A program made the position numbers and the translations under genes. The notes beneath the pieces were generated by a model. The model did not search any database, was not told where the DNA came from, and saw only the letters and a list, made by a program, of their open reading frames with translations. Below are positions 9,524 to 15,740 of a DNA stretch of 17,140 nt, in pieces. The first letter of the stretch is position 1, and each line of letters starts with the position of its first letter. Origin of the DNA: Bacteroidales bacterium (lineage in GTDB: Bacteria; Bacteroidota; Bacteroidia; Bacteroidales; VadinHA17); contig JAUYBT010000098.1 of assembly GCA_030692905.1 (NCBI GenBank), positions 1-17,140 on the forward strand, given 5' to 3'.

Positions 9524-9556
9524 AGGTTTAGTTCCGGAAATTCCGGAACTAAACCT
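9524..9556 (-). terminator. rplL-rpoB intercistronic hairpin (probable attenuator)
   Basis: Two 16-base arms (9524-9539 and 9541-9556) are perfect inverted repeats around a single central base; the arm sequence is AGGTTTAGTTCCGGAA. On the minus strand the stem is followed at once by TTTTTGTTC, while the plus-strand side has no T-run, so the signal is directional and in the sense of rplL to rpoB. It starts 23 nt past the rplL stop and ends 41 nt before the rpoB start. rpoB needs readthrough unless it has its own promoter, so partial termination is the likely role, as at the known E. coli rplL-rpoB attenuator. Confidence 0.8.
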
Positions 9557-9579
9557 ATAACCCAGCAATTAGGAATAAC

Positions 9580-9957
9580 TTATTTAAGTTCAACTTCAGC
9601 TCCTGCTTCTACTAATTGACTTTTTATTGCTTCAGCTTCATCTTTGGAAATACCTTCTTTAACTGGAGAAGGAGCAGCATCAACTACTGCTTTCGCTTCT
9701 TTCAGACCGAGTCCGGTGATATCCTTAACAAGTTTAACAATCTGTAATTTCTGTCCGCCGGCTGCTTTGAGGATAACATCAAAAATTGATTTCTCTTCAA
9801 CAGCTGGTGCATCACTGCCGGCCGATGGACCTGCGACTGCAACTGCAGCTGCAGCAGGTTCAATACCATACTCATCTTTAAGTATTTTAGCCAGTTCGTT
9901 TACTTCTTTTACAGATAAGTTAACCAGTTCTTCTGCAAATTTCTTAAGATCTGCCAT
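9580..9957 (-). CDS. rplL: 50S ribosomal protein bL12 (L7/L12)
   Basis: The ribosomal stalk protein that recruits and activates translational GTPases such as EF-Tu and EF-G; 125 aa. It has the N-terminal dimerisation and L10-binding helices (about 1-31), an Ala/Gly/Pro-rich flexible hinge (about 34-55, starting EPAAAAVAVAGPSAG) and the C-terminal factor-binding domain with EEKSIFDVIL, KLVKDITGLGLKEAK and the ending VEAGAEVELK. The order rplJ-rplL is the usual one; rplJ lies 34 nt upstream. It is followed by the strong hairpin at 9524-9556, which would let stalk protein be made in excess over RNA polymerase subunits (inference). Start ATG at 9957. Confidence 0.98.
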   Translation of the reverse strand: MADLKKFAEELVNLSVKEVNELAKILKDEYGIEPAAAAVAVAGPSAGSDAPAVEEKSIFDVILKAAGGQKLQIVKLVKDITGLGLKEAKAVVDAAPSPVKEGISKDEAEAIKSQLVEAGAEVELK

Positions 9958-9991
9958 TTTTATCGATTTTTAATTTGATTACACTTTATTA

Positions 9992-10510
9992 TTATTCTCT
10001 TTTTGATAGTGTTTCAAGAACACCATGAATTTTAGTTCCACCTGATTGAAGGGCTGAAATAACGTTTTTGGCAGGTGACTGCAAAAGCATAATAATATCA
10101 CCTATCAGTTCCTGTTTGGTTTTGATTGAGATTAGTGCATCAAGCATGTTATCCCCCACGTAAACTGATTCCTGAACATATGCGCCTTTAAGCACAGGTT
10201 TATCATGTTTCCTACGGAATTCCTTAATAAGTTTTGCAGGAACATTTCCCGATTGTGTGAACATGATGGACGTAGTACCTTTCAGAACCGGATATAGTTC
10301 TTCGAAGTTTCCATTAGACTGCTCGAGTGCTCTTTTGAGGAGAGTATTTTTTACAACAACAAGTTTAATGTCGCTGTCAAAACACTTCCTTCTCAGATCA
10401 CTTGTATCAGCGGCATTAAGCTGAGCAGTATCAGTCAGATAAAAGTGGCTGTACTCTTTTAATCTCTCAGCAAGGCTGTCTATGATAGCATTTTTTTCTT
10501 CCCGTCTCAT
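9992..10510 (-). CDS. rplJ: 50S ribosomal protein uL10
   Basis: uL10 forms the base of the stalk, binding 23S rRNA through its N-terminal domain and bL12 dimers through its C-terminal helix; 172 aa. The N-terminus MRREEKNAIIDSLAERLKEY, then HFYLTDTAQL and LRRKCF, followed by KLVVVKNTLLKRAL, are typical, and GTTSIMF sits mid-protein. The frame is open four codons further, to a TTG at 10522, but the ATG at 10510 gives the family-typical N-terminus and is preceded by an A-rich stretch (GAAAGAAAAA), so I chose it. The gap to rplA is 28 nt. That leaves no room for the long uL10-binding leader found before rplJ in many other bacteria. Confidence 0.97.
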   Translation of the reverse strand: MRREEKNAIIDSLAERLKEYSHFYLTDTAQLNAADTSDLRRKCFDSDIKLVVVKNTLLKRALEQSNGNFEELYPVLKGTTSIMFTQSGNVPAKLIKEFRRKHDKPVLKGAYVQESVYVGDNMLDALISIKTKQELIGDIIMLLQSPAKNVISALQSGGTKIHGVLETLSKRE

Positions 10511-10538
10511 TTTTTCTTTCAAGTTTTAACTTAACTAA

Positions 10539-11234
10539 TTAATCATCAAGACCTTTTGGATCGATCTTAATACCTGGGCTCATTGTGCTTGAGATGAATA
10601 CGCTACGAATGTAGGTTCCTTTAGCAGCAGCCGGTTTAAGTTTGTTTACAATTGAGATAAACTCTCTTGCATTCTCGACGATCTTTTGAGGTTCGAATGA
10701 GACTTTTCCTATTGAGGCATGAATGATTCCGCTTTTATCAACTTTGAAATCAATCTTACCCTGCTTCACTTCTTTAACAGCCTTACCAATTTCCATAGTA
10801 ACAGTTCCACTTTTGGGGTTCGGCATCAGTCCGCGAGGACCGAGTATTCGACCTAACTGACCGACCTTTCCCATTACAGATGGCATGGTTATTATAACAT
10901 CCATATCTGTCCAACCGCCTTTGATTTTTTCGACATAATCGTCAAGACCAACGAAATCAGCTCCGGCTTCTTTTGCTTCAGCCTCCTTATCGGGGGAGCA
11001 GAGCACGAGTACCCGTGTATCTTTTCCTGTTCCGTGAGGGAGGGAAACAACGCCGCGAACCATCTGATTGGATTTCCTCGGATCTATACCTAACCTTACA
11101 TCTAAATCAATCGAAGCATCGAATTTTGTTTTAGTTATTTCCTTAACCAAAGCAGAAGCTTCTTTCAATGTATAAAGTTTGTCCTTATCGAGTTTTTCAA
11201 GAGCAAACTTTTGGTTTTTGGTAAGTTTAGTCAT
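10539..11234 (-). CDS. rplA: 50S ribosomal protein uL1
   Basis: uL1 binds helix 76-78 of 23S rRNA and forms the mobile L1 stalk near the E site; 231 aa, a normal length. The signature LGRILGPRGLMPNPKSGTV is at 127-145, with KFDASIDLDVRLGIDPRK near 38-54 and the C-terminal segment GTYIRSVFISSTMSPGIKID. An AGGAG Shine-Dalgarno lies five bases before the ATG at 11234, one of the few clear ones in this window. It is 16 nt downstream of rplK, so the two are co-transcribed and probably translationally linked. In other bacteria uL1 represses its own rplK-rplA message; I could not identify the binding site here. Confidence 0.98.
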   Translation of the reverse strand: MTKLTKNQKFALEKLDKDKLYTLKEASALVKEITKTKFDASIDLDVRLGIDPRKSNQMVRGVVSLPHGTGKDTRVLVLCSPDKEAEAKEAGADFVGLDDYVEKIKGGWTDMDVIITMPSVMGKVGQLGRILGPRGLMPNPKSGTVTMEIGKAVKEVKQGKIDFKVDKSGIIHASIGKVSFEPQKIVENAREFISIVNKLKPAAAKGTYIRSVFISSTMSPGIKIDPKGLDD

Positions 11235-11250
11235 TTTTTCTCCTAATTAA

Positions 11251-11691
11251 TTATTTTACCGGGAATTCTCCTCTGACGGTAATTCCCATACTTCTGGCGG
11301 TACCAGCTACTATTCGCATAGCGGACTCGACTGTAAAGCAGTTTAAGTCCTCCATTTTCTCCTCAGCAATTGTCTTGACCTGGTCCCAGGTTATTGATGC
11401 CACTTTGTCTCTGTTAGGTTCCTGAGAACCTTTCTTAGCTTTAGCAACTTCAAGAAGCTGAACAGCCACCGGTGGTGTTTTGGTAACAAAATCAAATGAT
11501 TTATCGCCATAAACTGTTATTACAACCGGTATTACTTTTCCAGCTTTGTCCTGAGTCCTCGCATTAAATTGCTTACAGAAATCCATGATGTTCACACCTT
11601 TCGAACCTAGTGCAGGTCCTACCGGTGGTGATGGATTAGCTCCTCCGCCACGAATCTGTAACTTGATAATTCCAGCAACTTCTTTTGCCAT
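11251..11691 (-). CDS. rplK: 50S ribosomal protein uL11
   Basis: uL11 sits in the GTPase-associated centre of the 50S subunit, next to the stalk base, and is needed for RelA-dependent stringent-response signalling in other bacteria; 146 aa. The N-terminal domain has the proline-rich PPVGPALGSKGVNIM at 22-36. The C-terminal rRNA-binding domain has KTPPVAVQLL (71-80) and the ending GTARSMGITVRG (130-141). Start ATG at 11689-11691, stop TAA. The upstream gap to nusG is 83 nt, the longest within this ribosomal protein cluster. It could hold an uL1 target or a processing site, but I found no convincing promoter or structure in it. Confidence 0.98.
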   Translation of the reverse strand: MAKEVAGIIKLQIRGGGANPSPPVGPALGSKGVNIMDFCKQFNARTQDKAGKVIPVVITVYGDKSFDFVTKTPPVAVQLLEVAKAKKGSQEPNRDKVASITWDQVKTIAEEKMEDLNCFTVESAMRIVAGTARSMGITVRGEFPVK

Positions 11692-11774
11692 AATTTTAAA
11701 TTTGCGTATTTATTGCGAGAGCTTGATAATTATTCAGGAAGCATTATGAATATTACAACTATCAATATCTTCTG

Positions 11775-12323
11775 TTAATTCTCTTTTTCTACCTGCATAA
11801 AACTAAGCTCAAGAGGGGTTTTTCTGCCAAATATTTTAACCATCACTTTAAGCTTTTTCTTTTCATCATTCACCTCTTCAATTATTCCTGTAAAGCTGTT
11901 GAACGGACCATCGATCACTTTTACAGACTCGCCGACAAAGAAAGGAACATTCAATTCCTCATCGCTTGCATTCAATTCATCAACTTTTCCGAGAATACGG
12001 TTTATCTCCGGTTTTCTGAGCGGTACAGGTTCACCATCCTTAGAACCCAGAAATCCGATTACGTTTGGAACATTCCTCAATAAATGTGGTATCTCACCAA
12101 CAAGAACAGCTTCTACAAGAATATATCCCGGAAAGAATGTTCTCTCCTTACTGATTTTCTTTCCTGCCCTTATCTGATAAACCTTTTCTGTTGGGATAAG
12201 AACCTGCGAGACATAATCCTCGAGCTTAAGACGTGCTACTTCGCTATCGATATACTCTTTAACCTTTTTTTCCTTCCCGCCGATAGCCCGAAGCACATAC
12301 CACTTCTTAATATTCTCACTCAT
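11775..12323 (-). CDS. nusG: transcription termination/antitermination protein NusG
   Basis: NusG binds the beta' clamp, affects RNA polymerase pausing, and links it to Rho or the ribosome; 182 aa. The NGN domain spans roughly 6-110, with KKWYVLRAIGGKEKKV at the start and FFPGYILVEA at 63-72. The KOW domain lies at about 130-180 (GESVKVIDGPFNSFTGIIEE). The frame is open to a TTG at 12413, but that would run through secE and add 30 non-homologous residues. The ATG at 12323 is preceded by AGGAGA with an 8-nt spacer, which decides the start. It lies 16 nt downstream of secE, the usual pair. Confidence 0.98.
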   Translation of the reverse strand: MSENIKKWYVLRAIGGKEKKVKEYIDSEVARLKLEDYVSQVLIPTEKVYQIRAGKKISKERTFFPGYILVEAVLVGEIPHLLRNVPNVIGFLGSKDGEPVPLRKPEINRILGKVDELNASDEELNVPFFVGESVKVIDGPFNSFTGIIEEVNDEKKKLKVMVKIFGRKTPLELSFMQVEKEN

Positions 12324-12331
12324 TGGAATCT

Positions 12332-12337
12332 TCTCCT
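12332..12337 (-). promoter_or_regulatory. Shine-Dalgarno of nusG, fixes the start codon
   Basis: On the minus strand AGGAGA lies 8 nt before the ATG at 12323. It supports this ATG over the far upstream TTG in the same frame. Confidence 0.75.
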
Positions 12338-12339
12338 GT

Positions 12340-12531
12340 TTAATATAACAAACTGTAAATGAATTCCATTGCCCTGCTAAAGATAAAATCCATAGCAGCA
12401 ACGAGAAGAGCAATTATCAGTGCCGCCACCATAACTAAAACAGCGCTGTTCTGAAGTTCGCTCCATGTCGGCCAGGTTACCTTGTGCACGAGTTCTGTGA
12501 ATGATTCCTGAAAATATCCTTTTATATTCAT
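12340..12531 (-). CDS. secE: preprotein translocase subunit SecE
   Basis: SecE clamps the SecY channel in the inner membrane; 63 aa, the short single-span form common outside the gamma-proteobacteria. The amphipathic helix holds the conserved KVTWPTWSEL (17-26). One transmembrane helix follows at about 30-52 (AVLVMVAALIIALLVAAM), then a short tail. Start ATG at 12531, stop TAA. It lies directly after tRNA-Trp (16 nt) and 16 nt before nusG. A mature secE-nusG mRNA would therefore arise by tRNA processing or from a promoter within the tRNA region. Confidence 0.95.
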   Translation of the reverse strand: MNIKGYFQESFTELVHKVTWPTWSELQNSAVLVMVAALIIALLVAAMDFIFSRAMEFIYSLLY

Positions 12532-12547
12532 ATTACTAATAATTTTG

Positions 12548-12620
12548 CACGGGAGGAGAGACTCGAACTCCCGACACCTGGTTTTGGAGACCAGTGCTCT
12601 ACCAACTGAGCTACACCCGT
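12548..12620 (-). tRNA. tRNA-Trp(CCA)
   Basis: The 73-nt cloverleaf has acceptor ACGGGTG, D stem GCTC/GAGC, anticodon stem CTGGT/ACCAG with loop CTCCAAA (anticodon CCA), T loop TTCGAGT and discriminator G. One U-U mismatch is seen in the acceptor stem (6:67). CCA is not encoded. It lies between tuf and secE. Confidence 0.96.
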
Positions 12621-12630
12621 GTAAACAGGG

Positions 12631-12657
12631 AAAAGCATCCCGCCCAAGCGGGAAGCT
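12631..12657 (-). terminator. hairpin plus T-run between tuf and tRNA-Trp
   Basis: On the minus strand, AGC-T-TCCCGC, a TTGG loop, then GCGGGA-T-GCT forms a 9-bp stem with one T-T mismatch. TTTT follows. It begins 19 nt past the tuf stop. This is probably a full or partial terminator after tuf; tRNA-Trp, secE and the genes beyond may depend on readthrough or on a separate promoter. Confidence 0.65.
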
Positions 12658-12675
12658 CCTGTATATCCAAAACTC

Positions 12676-13863
12676 TTATTCAAGTATCTCAGTTACCTGT
12701 CCGGCACCTACTGTTCTGCCACCTTCACGGATAGCGAAACGTAAACCAACATTAATAGCAACAGGATAGATAAGGTCAACTGTGATTGTAACGTTATCAC
12801 CCGGCATTACCATTTCTGTTCCTTCCGGAAGAGTGATCTCACCCGTAATATCAAGTGTTCTTACGTAGAACTGAGGACGGTATTTATTATGAAATGGAGT
12901 GTGACGTCCGCCTTCTTCTTTCTTAAGAATATAAACCTCAGCTTTAATTTTTGTATGAGGTGTAATTGAACCCGGTTTAGCAAGAACCATTCCTCTTTTG
13001 ATCTCTTTCTTATCAACACCGCGAAGAAGAAGACCAACGTTATCACCTGCTTCTCCTCTGTCAAGTATCTTACGGAACATCTCAACACCAGTACATACTG
13101 ATTTACGTTTAGTGGCAGCAAGTCCGATCATTTCAAGTTCATCACCTGTGTTAACAATACCAGTTTCAATACGACCTGTTGCAACAGTACCGCGACCTGT
13201 AATTGAAAAGACGTCTTCAACAGGCATAAGAAATGGTTTCTCATTTTCGCGTTTAGGTATTGGGATGAATGAATCAACTGCATTCATCAGATCCATCACT
13301 TTTGCTTCCCACTTTGCTTCGCCGTGCATTGCACCAAGTGCAGAACCACGGATAACCGGAGCATTGTCGCCATCAAACTTATAGAAGTTGAGAAGGTCAC
13401 GAACCTCCATCTCAACAAGTTCGAGAAGCTCTTCATCGTCAACCATATCAACTTTATTCATAAACACGAGCACTGAAGGTACGTTAACCTGATGTGCAAG
13501 CAGAATATGTTCACGTGTCTGAGGCATAGGGCCGTCATCAGCAGCAACTACCAGTATTGCTCCGTCCATCTGTGCGGCACCTGTAACCATATTCTTGATA
13601 TAGTCAGCGTGGCCAGGACAGTCAACATGTGCATAGTGACGGGTAGCTGTCTGATATTCAACGTGAGCAGTGTTAATGGTAATACCCCTTTCTTTTTCTT
13701 CGGGGGCATTATCAATTGAGTCAAAATCCCTGATTTCAGAGAGACCCTTTTTGGCAAGGACCATAGTGATCGCTGCCGTCAAGGTGGTCTTACCATGGTC
13801 AACGTGACCAATTGTACCAATATTAACGTGCGGTTTTGACCTATCAAATTTTTCTTTTGCCAT
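12676..13863 (-). CDS. tuf: elongation factor Tu
   Basis: EF-Tu delivers aminoacyl-tRNA to the ribosomal A site in a GTP-dependent way; 395 aa, full length. GTPase motifs: P-loop GHVDHGKT at 19-26, switch I with RGITINTAHVEY (59-70), DCPGH at 81-85, NKVD at 136-139 and SAL at 174-176. Domains 2 and 3 follow, with GRGTVATGRIE and the C-terminal GGRTVGAGQVTEILE. The start ATG at 13863 has no Shine-Dalgarno. Four tRNA genes precede it in the same direction, as at E. coli tufB, and a terminator-like hairpin follows. Whether this is the only tuf copy cannot be told from this window. Confidence 0.99.
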   Translation of the reverse strand: MAKEKFDRSKPHVNIGTIGHVDHGKTTLTAAITMVLAKKGLSEIRDFDSIDNAPEEKERGITINTAHVEYQTATRHYAHVDCPGHADYIKNMVTGAAQMDGAILVVAADDGPMPQTREHILLAHQVNVPSVLVFMNKVDMVDDEELLELVEMEVRDLLNFYKFDGDNAPVIRGSALGAMHGEAKWEAKVMDLMNAVDSFIPIPKRENEKPFLMPVEDVFSITGRGTVATGRIETGIVNTGDELEMIGLAATKRKSVCTGVEMFRKILDRGEAGDNVGLLLRGVDKKEIKRGMVLAKPGSITPHTKIKAEVYILKKEEGGRHTPFHNKYRPQFYVRTLDITGEITLPEGTEMVMPGDNVTITVDLIYPVAINVGLRFAIREGGRTVGAGQVTEILE

Positions 13864-13923
13864 AATTCCAAGCGTATTAAATTAAGTTTATCTATAATCA
13901 ATTATAAATCAAGTTTCCTGTTG

Positions 13924-13995
13924 AGCCGGAGGGGGGAATTGAACCCCCGACCCCTTCCTTACCAAGGAAGTGCTCTACCCCTGAGCTACTCTGGC
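13924..13995 (-). tRNA. tRNA-Thr(GGT)
   Basis: The 72-nt cloverleaf has acceptor GCCAGAG/CTCCGGC (one A-C mismatch at 4:69), D stem GCTC/GAGC, anticodon stem CTTCC/GGAAG with loop TTGGTAA (anticodon GGT), and T stem GGGGG/CCCCC. The discriminator is T and CCA is not encoded. It is the last tRNA before tuf. Confidence 0.95.
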
Positions 13996-14006
13996 CTCAA
14001 AAAGTG

Positions 14007-14079
14007 AGCGGGAGACGGAACTCGAATCCGCGACCCTCAGCTTGGAAGGCTGATGCTCTACCAACTGAGCTACTCCCGC
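14007..14079 (-). tRNA. tRNA-Gly(TCC)
   Basis: The 73-nt cloverleaf has a perfect acceptor stem GCGGGAG/CTCCCGC, anticodon stem TCAGC/GCTGA with loop CTTCCAA (anticodon TCC), T loop TTCGAGT and discriminator T. It lies 11 nt from tRNA-Thr(GGT), so the two are processed from one transcript. Confidence 0.97.
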
Positions 14080-14151
14080 TTAATATCGTCCAAAGAGACC
14101 CGCATTCTCTTCCTTTAATCATTTGAGTTTGCGGTCTTTTTCCGTTTTAAG

Positions 14152-14234
14152 TGGGGAGAGCAGGATTCGAACCTACGAAGGCATTCGCCAGCAGATTTAC
14201 AGTCTGCCCCAGTTGGCCGCTTTGGTATCTCCCC
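14152..14234 (-). tRNA. tRNA-Tyr(GTA)
   Basis: The 83-nt type II tRNA has acceptor GGGGAGA/TCTCCCC, anticodon stem GCAGA/TCTGC with loop CTGTAAA (anticodon GTA), a long variable arm (GGC-GAAT-GCC) and T stem GTAGG/CCTGC. The discriminator is A. A 72-nt spacer separates it from tRNA-Gly. Confidence 0.97.
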
Positions 14235-14283
14235 CTTCAAACAGATTCTTACCCCTAAGACACACATTTATAAATCTTTCAAG

Positions 14284-14357
14284 AGCCGATGAAGGGATTC
14301 GAACCCCCGACCTGCAGATTACAAATCAGCTGCTCTGACCAACTGAGCTACATCGGC
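14284..14357 (-). tRNA. tRNA-Thr(TGT)
   Basis: The 74-nt cloverleaf has a perfect acceptor GCCGATG/CATCGGC, D stem GCTC/GAGC, loop TTTGTAA with anticodon TGT, and T loop TTCGAAT. The anticodon stem GCTGA/TCTGC has one T-T mismatch (29:41). The discriminator is T. It is the first gene of the tRNA-tuf unit. Confidence 0.94.
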
Positions 14358-14408
14358 AGTTTAAAGAACGTCCCGTAAGAGCATAATACACCCTCAAAAA
14401 ACGGTTTG

Positions 14409-14440
14409 CAAATTTATGAATTTAAATTTTATTTATCAAA
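14409..14440 (-). promoter_or_regulatory. Bacteroidota-type promoter of the tRNA-tuf unit
   Basis: On the minus strand, TTTG (-33 region, 14437-14440) is followed after 20 nt by TAAATTTG (14409-14416), which fits the Bacteroidota -7 consensus TAnnTTTG. Transcription would start near 14402, about 45 nt before the mature 5' end of tRNA-Thr(TGT). It lies only 31 nt past the hpf stop. Confidence 0.65.
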
Positions 14441-14471
14441 ATAATTCAGCATATTTTTGTAAATAGATTTT

Positions 14472-14771
14472 CTACACTCCTCTCTTCTTCTGTTTATGCT
14501 TGACAATCTGCTTTTTAAGTGCATCTATCGCTTCATCGGTTGCTTTTTCAAATGTTTTATTCTGCTTCTTTGCAAATAAAGGTCCACCCAGTAACTCCAG
14601 CTTAATTTCGCTAATTTTGTTCTCCCGTTCCTGATCTTTGTCAAGCCTCAGATAAACCTCGGCATTAACAATATCTTCATCAAACTGGGTCAGTTTTTCC
14701 AGTTTCTGATGAACAAAGTCGATTAGCTTTTTGTCGGCATCAAACCGCACTGAATGAATCTGAATGTTCAT
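14472..14771 (-). CDS. hpf: ribosome hibernation promoting factor, short form (HPF/RaiA family)
   Basis: This 99-aa protein is the short HPF/YfiA type: a beta-alpha-beta-beta-beta-alpha fold binding the 30S mRNA/tRNA channel in stationary phase. The start MNIQIHSVRFDADKKLIDFV gives strand 1 and helix 1; AEVYLRL and ISEIKLELLGGPLFAKK form the central strands; and KTFEKATDEAIDALKKQIVKH is the second helix. The long-form dimerisation tail is absent. It lies 30 nt downstream of the recombinase, third in the rpsU cluster. An AGGAGGT Shine-Dalgarno precedes the ATG at 14771, which is unusual among these genes. The short family makes hpf versus raiA naming uncertain. Confidence 0.92.
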   Translation of the reverse strand: MNIQIHSVRFDADKKLIDFVHQKLEKLTQFDEDIVNAEVYLRLDKDQERENKISEIKLELLGGPLFAKKQNKTFEKATDEAIDALKKQIVKHKQKKRGV

Positions 14772-14777
14772 AGTAGT

Positions 14778-14784
14778 ACCTCCT
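14778..14784 (-). promoter_or_regulatory. strong Shine-Dalgarno of hpf
   Basis: AGGAGGT on the minus strand, 6 nt before the ATG at 14771, is a 7-nt perfect match to the 16S rRNA 3' end. Most other starts in this window have no such site or a weaker one. Confidence 0.8.
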
Positions 14785-14801
14785 GATTATTTAATTAATA
14801 T

Positions 14802-15689
14802 TTAAGCCCTTGGATGAGCTTGTTTGTATACTTTCTTGAGTTTTTCAAATGTATTGTGTGTATATATCTGTGTTGCAGACAAATTTGCATGTCCCAGTAA
14901 CTCCTTTATTGAATTAAGATCAGCTCCACGGTTAAGCATGTGTGTTGCGAAGGTATGCCTTAGAATATGAGGGCTTTTCTTTTCAATCGTTGTTACCATT
15001 GCAAGATATCTATATACTGTATTATAAACATACTTATCATATAACTTGTTCCCTTTGTCCGTAATAAAAAACCATCTGTCATTACCTGTTGTAATAATTT
15101 CATCCTTTACCTTAATATACTCTTCTAATCTTTGAATGAATGGTTTTACCAGGGGAATAATCCTTTGCTTATTTCTCTTACCGGTTACTTTTACTGAGCC
15201 TTCCGACAGGTCAACATCTACATTCCGTAGTCCAATGAGTTCCGATCTCCTCATCCCTGTCAGATAAAGCATTTCAATTATTGTCCGGTTCCTGATCCCT
15301 GCAAAACCATCTCCGAAACTAAAATCATCAAGCAATTTATTAAGGGCCTCCTCTTCAACAAAAACCGGCAGGGTTTTTTTTCGTTTTGGTAATACAACCT
15401 TTTCAAGAGGATCGCTCTTTACTATCCCCTCTTTTCTTAAATACCGGAAAAATACCCTGAGACATGATATCTTCCTGTGAACACTCACAGTTGTATAGTT
15501 ATTATCAAGCATACTGACAATCCAGGCTCTGATATCATGCGATGTAACTGCTGCCGGGTCATCCGGAAGACCTTGCGATAATAAAAAGGAATAAAACTGA
15601 TCCAAGTCATTTAAATAAGACCGGACAGTATGCGGTGAATACCGCTTTTCGATTTGCAGATATTGTAAAAATGATTCCTTATGGCTCAT
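14802..15689 (-). CDS. xerC: tyrosine recombinase, XerC/XerD type
   Basis: This 295-aa site-specific recombinase has the length and architecture of Xer proteins: an N-terminal SAM-like core-binding domain (about 1-90, starting FLQYLQIEKRYSPHTVRSY) and a C-terminal catalytic domain. All six catalytic residues are present: Arg147 (LTGMRRSEL), Lys171 (TGKRNKQR), His241 and Arg244 (SPHILRHTFATHML), His267 (ELLGHANLS) and the nucleophile Tyr276 (TQIYTH). Xer proteins resolve chromosome dimers at dif. XerC versus XerD cannot be told with certainty; the symbol follows the usual name for the gene next to rpsU and hpf in Bacteroidota. Its place between ribosome genes suggests a housekeeping copy, not a phage or transposon integrase. 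Start ATG at 15689, 51 nt after rpsU. Confidence 0.92.
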   Translation of the reverse strand: MSHKESFLQYLQIEKRYSPHTVRSYLNDLDQFYSFLLSQGLPDDPAAVTSHDIRAWIVSMLDNNYTTVSVHRKISCLRVFFRYLRKEGIVKSDPLEKVVLPKRKKTLPVFVEEEALNKLLDDFSFGDGFAGIRNRTIIEMLYLTGMRRSELIGLRNVDVDLSEGSVKVTGKRNKQRIIPLVKPFIQRLEEYIKVKDEIITTGNDRWFFITDKGNKLYDKYVYNTVYRYLAMVTTIEKKSPHILRHTFATHMLNRGADLNSIKELLGHANLSATQIYTHNTFEKLKKVYKQAHPRA

Positions 15690-15740
15690 GAAGGAACCCC
15701 TTTATCTGTTATGTTTAAAAATGAAATACCTCCAAGCGAA

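Noticed and set aside
12324..12413. N-terminal extension of nusG from a TTG
   Set aside because: It overlaps secE, is hydrophobic and unlike NusG, and the Shine-Dalgarno points to ATG 12323.
12545..12769. 74-codon plus-strand frame near tRNA-Trp
   Set aside because: It runs through the tRNA-Trp gene and the 3' end of tuf in antisense; the HGRRDSNSRHL start is the usual false protein made by an antisense tRNA.
14097..14136. Inverted repeat GACCCGCA / TGCGGTC in the tRNA-Gly to tRNA-Tyr spacer
   Set aside because: Seven pairs with a bulge and a loop of about 25 nt; it may only reflect chance or tRNA precursor folding, and no T-run follows.
14123..14338. 71-codon plus-strand frame
   Set aside because: It covers tRNA-Tyr and tRNA-Thr in antisense (GESRIRTYEG and ADEGIRTPDLQ are typical antisense tRNA artefacts).
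14802..15689. Recombinase as a sign of a prophage or integrated element
   Set aside because: Length, full catalytic set and position between rpsU and hpf fit a housekeeping Xer protein; no attachment sites or phage genes are nearby.
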